This document shows positions 44,756 through 48,457 of a DNA stretch of 48,457 nt, one piece after another. The DNA is from Thiobacillus sp. (lineage in GTDB: Bacteria > Pseudomonadota > Gammaproteobacteria > Burkholderiales > Thiobacillaceae). Under the pieces are notes generated by a model. That model was not told the DNA's origin, ran no database searches, and saw nothing but the letters and a program-made list of their open reading frames with translations. Every line of letters begins with the position of its first letter. Position 1 is the first letter of the stretch. The position numbers were made by a program, and so were the translations under genes. The stretch is from the NCBI GenBank assembly GCA_024709165.1, contig JANJXF010000091.1:1-48457 (forward strand), written 5' to 3'.

Positions 44756-44936
44756 AAAGGCGGGTAAACCAGGCGGGTGAAACGTACGGAGGCCGGGTGG
44801 TATTTTCGGCCAAGGCTGCGTTTTATTCATCAGAAAGCGCTAATATTCGATCCCGCTGCGCATCCCTGGTTGTGGCTACGCAGCCTGGCGTCACACCGAC
44901 GCTTCCGTTTCCCCGTCATTTACCAGGAGATCTCTC

Positions 44937-45650
44937 ATGAAACTCACTACTCTCGCCGCAGCGCTGATCGCCGTCACAGCCACCCCGTTCGCCTTCGCCG
45001 CCGATCCCGCCCCCGCCACTCCCGAAGCCTGGGCTGGCAAGATGCTCGACCCGACGCAGAACGCCTCCGCATTCAAGGACCCCAAGGCGTTCGTGCCCTG
45101 GATGAACGCCGTGGTCGACCCCGCCACCGCCATGGCGATGAGCCAGGCGATGATGAACCCCAACACCAGCGTGCGCATGATGAGCGGCATGATGTCGCCG
45201 GCCGCGTACCAGAACTACATGCAGTTCCTCGACCCGGCCGTGTCGATGAAGTGGATGGGCGCGATGATGGACCCGAACTTCTACACCGCCGCGATGATGC
45301 CCTTCATGAACCCCAACACCTACATGAAGTGGATGATGGCGCCCATGGATCCGCGCATGTGGAATCTCGGCATGCAGACGATGAACCCCGGTCTCTACGC
45401 CAACTGGATGATGGCGCCGATGTCGCCGCAAGCGATGAACGCGATGATGATGCCGATGAATCCCGCTACCTACACCAACATGATGGGCGCGGCGATGAAC
45501 CCGCAGACCTACGGCATGCTGGGCGGCTTCATGGACCCCAACGCATACAACACCATGATGCAGGGTTTCAATCCCATGACGATGATGGCACCGATGACCG
45601 CCCCCGTCGCTCCGGCCGCTCCGGTCGCTCCGGCTCCGGCGGCACAGTAA
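44937..45650 (+). CDS. Methionine-rich exported repeat protein
   Basis: This 237-aa protein has a signal peptide ending AFA-AD (~21). About 45 of the residues are Met, mostly in short units of the type MMxPxxYxxWMxAPMxP, e.g. NTYMKWMMAPMDPRMW and GLYANWMMAPMSPQAM, with Asn, Pro and aromatic residues between. The C-terminus is an Ala/Pro tail. There is no recognised domain. The composition would suit soft-metal (copper) binding or a periplasmic methionine oxidation sink, both speculative. AGGAG precedes ATG 44937. A GC hairpin (45660-45676) separates it from the convergent cyclo-ligase gene. Confidence 0.85.
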   Translation: MKLTTLAAALIAVTATPFAFAADPAPATPEAWAGKMLDPTQNASAFKDPKAFVPWMNAVVDPATAMAMSQAMMNPNTSVRMMSGMMSPAAYQNYMQFLDPAVSMKWMGAMMDPNFYTAAMMPFMNPNTYMKWMMAPMDPRMWNLGMQTMNPGLYANWMMAPMSPQAMNAMMMPMNPATYTNMMGAAMNPQTYGMLGGFMDPNAYNTMMQGFNPMTMMAPMTAPVAPAAPVAPAPAAQ

Positions 45651-45659
45651 GTCCCGCAC

Positions 45660-45676
45660 GCGCCCCGCTGGGGCGC
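45660..45676. terminator. GC hairpin between convergent genes
   Basis: GCGCCCC-GCT-GGGGCGC lies between the methionine-rich gene and the cyclo-ligase gene. No T run is present on either side, so it is at best a weak or rho-assisted terminator. Confidence 0.4.
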
Positions 45677-45677
45677 G

Positions 45678-46274
45678 CTATGCCTGCAACGCCGGCGCGC
45701 CGAAGCGCCGCAGACCCGTTTCGGTCAAAACCGCGTCCAGCGGCATGTCCCACGGGTCGTGCGGCAGTGCTTCCACGCGCTGGCAGGCATAGGCGACACC
45801 GATCAGGCGCGGCTTGCGCCACAACCGGCGATGACGCATGAAGGAAAGCGTCGCGTCGTAGAATCCTCCCCCCATTCCCAGCCGGTAGCCCCGGTCGTCG
45901 AATCCCACCAGCGGCATGAAGAGCAGGTCGAGCTGGCGTGCGCGCAAGGCCTTCGCGTCGACGGGCTCGGGGATGCCGTAGCGATTCGTGCGCATATGCG
46001 TCTCTGTGACGACGCGCCCGAAGCGCATCACCCGCCCGCGTTTGGACAGCACCGGCAGGTAGCATGCGGTGCCCATGCGCCGCGCGAGTTCCAGCAGTGG
46101 GCGCACGTCGAATTCGCCACTCTGCGGCAGATAGAAGCCGATGCGCCGCGCGCGCAGCAGCAGCCCATGGCGCAGGGCGTGGCGAAGCGCGGTGCGCGCC
46201 GCGCGGTGGCGGGCAGGCAGGGGAATCGCGTTGCGCGCCGCCTTGAGCTGGCGCCGCAGGGCGTGTTTGTCCAT
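45678..46274 (-). CDS. 5-formyltetrahydrofolate cyclo-ligase
   Basis: This 198-aa enzyme converts 5-formyl-THF to 5,10-methenyl-THF using ATP. Visible are the N-terminal basic helix (KHALRRQLKAARNAI), the folate region ARRIGFYLPQSGEFDVRPLL and the ATP motif GYRLGMGGGFYDATLSF. In E. coli the orthologue ygfA lies downstream of 6S RNA and zapA, and the same order is kept here. The start ATG 46274 is 78 bp from the 3' end of the 6S RNA, so it may be cotranscribed with it. Confidence 0.93.
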   Translation of the reverse strand: MDKHALRRQLKAARNAIPLPARHRAARTALRHALRHGLLLRARRIGFYLPQSGEFDVRPLLELARRMGTACYLPVLSKRGRVMRFGRVVTETHMRTNRYGIPEPVDAKALRARQLDLLFMPLVGFDDRGYRLGMGGGFYDATLSFMRHRRLWRKPRLIGVAYACQRVEALPHDPWDMPLDAVLTETGLRRFGAPALQA

Positions 46275-46351
46275 CAGGTGCAGTGTACCGGCTCGGCAGG
46301 AGGTGAAGGTCCTGCGCGACGCATCGAGAGGCACGAACCGGAACGAAGAAA

Positions 46352-46532
46352 GGCTCCCCGCCTGTGCCGTGACCTGCCGCGGAATCTTGAACCGGGGTTC
46401 AAGATGGCCGCAGTCCGAGGCGCTTCGGGCACATGAGACGGGTCACGCGCACACCCGCACCGGGGTAGACCGCAGCCGTGCACGCATGCATTGGTTCAGA
46501 AATCGCAACCGGCCTCGAGCACCGCAGGGAGC
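46352..46532 (-). ncRNA. ssrS: 6S RNA
   Basis: This is a ~181-nt RNA that binds and inhibits the sigma70 holoenzyme. The 3' half has the hallmark hairpin CTTGAACCCCGGTTCAAG, then a sequence ending CACAGGCGGGGAGCC that pairs with the 5' CTCCCTGCGGTGCTC. The central part is open, as in the bulged promoter mimic. The location between zapA and the cyclo-ligase gene is the conserved one. A -10 box TACACT (46539-46544) lies 6 bp before the 5' end. The exact ends are estimates. Confidence 0.88.
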
Positions 46533-46578
46533 GCATCCAGTGTACCCGATCCGCACGATAAGGAAAGCGCGACCCCGA

Positions 46579-46881
46579 TCAGAACAAACGGTCCTGTTCT
46601 TCCAGAACCGTATCGAGTAGCACGTTGCACTGCGTGAGCCGTGTGCGCGCCTCTTCGATGAGACTGCCGCCGCCCTGGGTGAGGAGATCGTGGGCGAGGT
46701 TGAGCCCGGCCATGATGGCGATACGTTCGGCGCCGATCACCTTGCCGCTGTCGCGGATCTCGCGCATTTTTTCGTCGAGATAATTGGCCGCGGCGATGAG
46801 TGCGGATTCCTCGTCGCGCGCGCAGGCGACCTTGTAGCTGCGGCCGAGAATGCTGATTTCGATCGAGCGCGGACCGGCCAT
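46579..46881 (-). CDS. zapA: Cell division protein ZapA
   Basis: This 100-aa protein bundles FtsZ protofilaments. IEISILGRSYKVAC is the N-terminal beta hairpin of the ZapA domain, and RDSGKVIGAERIAIMAGLNLAHDLL the start of the long dimer/tetramer coiled coil. Its ATG overlaps the stop of the upstream zapB-like gene by 1 bp (TGATG). The 6S RNA follows 46 bp downstream. Confidence 0.93.
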   Translation of the reverse strand: MAGPRSIEISILGRSYKVACARDEESALIAAANYLDEKMREIRDSGKVIGAERIAIMAGLNLAHDLLTQGGGSLIEEARTRLTQCNVLLDTVLEEQDRLF

Positions 46882-47078
46882 CAGACATCCTCCGGCAGCG
46901 TGTCGAGCAGCGCCTGCAGCCGCCCTTTCGCGGCGTCGAGCCGGGTGGCGAGCTGCCTGTTGTCGTGCTGCGCCGCGACCAGTTGCTGGCGCAAAGCGAC
47001 GTTGTCACGCCGTAGCTGCTGGCACAAGTCCGCCACCTGGTGCAGTTTGGCTTCGAGGGTGTCGAGTTCGGCGCGCAT
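46881..47078 (-). CDS. ZapB-like / TIGR02449-type small coiled-coil protein
   Basis: This 65-aa protein is almost entirely heptad repeat (LDTLEAKLHQVADLCQQLRR, then LRQQLVAAQHDNRQLATRLD). The family is regularly found directly upstream of zapA in beta- and gammaproteobacteria and is thought to act with it at the division ring. ATG 47078 is preceded by no strong ribosome-binding site. The gene is divergent from the cobalamin riboswitch. Confidence 0.85.
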   Translation of the reverse strand: MRAELDTLEAKLHQVADLCQQLRRDNVALRQQLVAAQHDNRQLATRLDAAKGRLQALLDTLPEDV

Positions 47079-47119
47079 GGCGCGACTATAGAAGGCGGCG
47101 CGCACATGGTCAATCGCCT

Positions 47120-47125
47120 TATAAT
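47120..47125 (+). promoter_or_regulatory. -10 box before the cobalamin riboswitch
   Basis: A perfect TATAAT lies 8 bp before the riboswitch 5' boundary. The -35 region is GC-rich and not recognisable. Confidence 0.5.
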
Positions 47126-47127
47126 GG

Positions 47128-47312
47128 TGGCCTTCAGGTGCCGACGCGGCGTTCCGCCGCCGAGGATAAACGGGAAACAGGTGCGCGATTTTTCGCCAGG
47201 CCTGTGCTGCCCCCGCAACGGTCAGCGCTAAACGGTGTATCACACACGCCACTGGGTTCGCCCGGGAAGGCGATGCACTTGAGGCGCAAGCCCGGATACC
47301 GGCCTGAGCCCT
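47128..47312 (+). promoter_or_regulatory. Cobalamin riboswitch
   Basis: This is a ~185-nt aptamer upstream of a btuB-type gene. The diagnostic B12 box GCTGCCCCCGCAACGGTCAG is complete near 47207, preceded by CGGGAAACAGGTG. CACTGGG...CCCGGGAAGGCG and AAGCCCGGATACCGGCCTGA complete the core. Two hairpins follow, CTGCCGC/GCGGCAG (from 47311) and GCGCCCG/CGGGCGC (47340-47361), the second shortly before the start codon. These are the likely expression platform blocking translation when cobalamin binds. Confidence 0.93.
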
Positions 47313-47378
47313 GCCGCACGCGGCAGCGGATCGTGCAATGCGCCCGCGGGGACCCGGGCGCCCAACCGGACCTTCATC

Positions 47379-48457
47379 ATGCGTCAAACCCTTCTCGCGC
47401 TCGCCCTGGGCGCCGTATTCGTTGCTTCCGCCCGCGCGGAGATCCTGCCGGAATTCGTCGGCGAAACCATCGTCGTTACCGCCACGCGCACGCCGCAGCC
47501 GCTCGCCGCGCCGCTGCAGCACACCAGCGTGATCACCCGTGCCGACATCGAGGCCTCGACCGCAACCGACCTGCCCACCCTGCTGCGTCGGGAGTCCGGC
47601 GTCGAGATTGCGTCGACGGGGGGGCTCGGTGCGCAAAGCGCGCTGCGCATCCGTGGCTCGGAAGCCGACCATGTGCTGGTGCTCGTCGATGGTGTGCGCG
47701 TCAGCTCCGTCACCGCCGGCACGACGGCGATCGACCAGATCCTGCTCGACGAGGTCGAACGTGTCGAGATCGTGCGCGGCAATGTGTCGAGCGTGTACGG
47801 CTCGGAGGCCATCGGCGGCGTGGTGCAGATCTTCACCCGGCGCGGCGCGGGAAAAACGGGCGCATCCGCCACGGTCGGGTACGGCAGCGACGACACCAGG
47901 AAGTTCGCCCTGTCCCTCGGCGGCGAGACCGGTGCCACACGGTTTCATTTCGGTGCCGCACACACGCGCACCGACGGTTTTTCCAGTGCCGATCCGGCTT
48001 TCGTGCCCACGCCGTGGACGTTCACGCCGGCCGATGCCGACGACGACGCCTACCGCAACACCACGCTGAACCTGGCGCTGTCGCAGCGGCTCGCGGCCGG
48101 ACACGAAGTCGGACTGACCGCGTTCCGTTCCCATGGTGACATTGAGTTCGACGGCAGCCTGCAGAACGCCAGCGAACAGACGCTGACCACGCTGAGCGTC
48201 TATGGCGAGAGCCGCTGGCATCCGGATTGGCTGAGCCGCATCCAGCTCTCGCAGGGCCTTGACGATCTCACCGCCAGTCTCGACGGTACGGTGACGGACC
48301 GCTTCCGTACCCGCAACCGCCAGATCGACTGGAGCAATACCGTGGACACCGGTCGCGGCACGCTCCGCGTCGGTCTGGCCGGGCTGTGGCAGCGGCTCGA
48401 CAGCGCCGCCGCCTACGCCGAGGACGCGCGCCGAGTGGCAAGCGTGACCGCCGGCTA
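47379..48457 (+). CDS. btuB: TonB-dependent vitamin B12 receptor (partial, runs off the window)
   Basis: At least 359 codons are open to the window end. A signal peptide ends ASARA-E (~21), the TonB box is ETIVVTATR, and the plug domain has LRIRGSEADHVLVLVDGVRV and VERVEIVRGNVSSVYGSEAI. The first barrel strands follow (SATVGYGSDDTRKFALSLGG). It should import cobalamin across the outer membrane, in keeping with the riboswitch ahead. ATG 47379 has no clear ribosome-binding site, consistent with sequestration by the preceding hairpin. The rest of the barrel lies outside the window. Confidence 0.92.
   Translation, partial: MRQTLLALALGAVFVASARAEILPEFVGETIVVTATRTPQPLAAPLQHTSVITRADIEASTATDLPTLLRRESGVEIASTGGLGAQSALRIRGSEADHVLVLVDGVRVSSVTAGTTAIDQILLDEVERVEIVRGNVSSVYGSEAIGGVVQIFTRRGAGKTGASATVGYGSDDTRKFALSLGGETGATRFHFGAAHTRTDGFSSADPAFVPTPWTFTPADADDDAYRNTTLNLALSQRLAAGHEVGLTAFRSHGDIEFDGSLQNASEQTLTTLSVYGESRWHPDWLSRIQLSQGLDDLTASLDGTVTDRFRTRNRQIDWSNTVDTGRGTLRVGLAGLWQRLDSAAAYAEDARRVASVTAG

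Overview
This looks like a chromosomal stretch of a GC-rich betaproteobacterium, most plausibly of the Azoarcus/Thauera (Rhodocyclales) type. That placement is an inference from gene content (lgt next to ilvD, 6S RNA between zapA and the formyl-THF cyclo-ligase gene, DUF971, ybiT) and base composition; no ribosomal marker is present. Housekeeping genes flank a ~33 kb accessory block. The left flank (1-4256) holds the end of an EAL-domain gene, an ABC-F ATPase (ybiT type), a fructosamine-kinase-like gene, a DUF971 gene and an OmpA-like lipoprotein gene. The right flank (37475-48457) holds tRNA-Ala(CGC), a VanZ-like gene, lgt, an in-frame ilvD/hexose-6-phosphate mutarotase fusion, an ankyrin protein, a c-type cytochrome, an AGCS symporter, a methionine-rich exported protein, the formyl-THF cyclo-ligase/6S RNA/zapA/zapB-like block, and a cobalamin riboswitch in front of a truncated btuB-type receptor gene. 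The accessory block (4257-37468) is read here as two related integrative elements lying head to tail at the 3' side of tRNA-Ala. A perfect 30-bp direct repeat covering the tRNA terminator hairpin bounds the block (4257-4286 and 37439-37468). A diverged hairpin of the same architecture (17531-17560) separates the two units. Both units share a left-end block, a backbone (66-aa gene, DUF3489 gene, GGGTGCAAACCG hairpin, TCAC/GTGA palindrome, a C-terminal HTH module) and a ~210-bp right end. Between the left end and the backbone each carries different defence cargo on the minus strand. Element 1 (4257-17560) carries vapBC-hsdM-hsdS-ImmA/IrrE protease-DUF4411-hsdR as one tightly packed operon, plus a ribbon-helix-helix/zinc-ribbon protein and a parDE cassette. 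It has lost its recombinase: a deletion seems to have joined an unrelated N-terminal domain to the HTH module. It also carries an IS200-type transposase remnant. Element 2 (17531-37468) carries HTH-hsdM-hsdS-darT-darG-hsdR-YgjP-type metallopeptidase, and on the plus strand a complete backbone: AlpA-type regulator, SF3/primase-like ATPase, several unknown genes, DUF2924 protein, serine recombinase, HTH protein and a GDCCVxC cysteine-rich protein. No relaxase, conjugation or virion genes are visible. The element is therefore an integrative island or satellite-like unit rather than a self-transmissible ICE or a prophage. The recurring design is a type I restriction locus with a toxin-antitoxin-like pair inserted between hsdS and hsdR, carried on a serine-recombinase element that uses a tRNA terminator as its attachment site.
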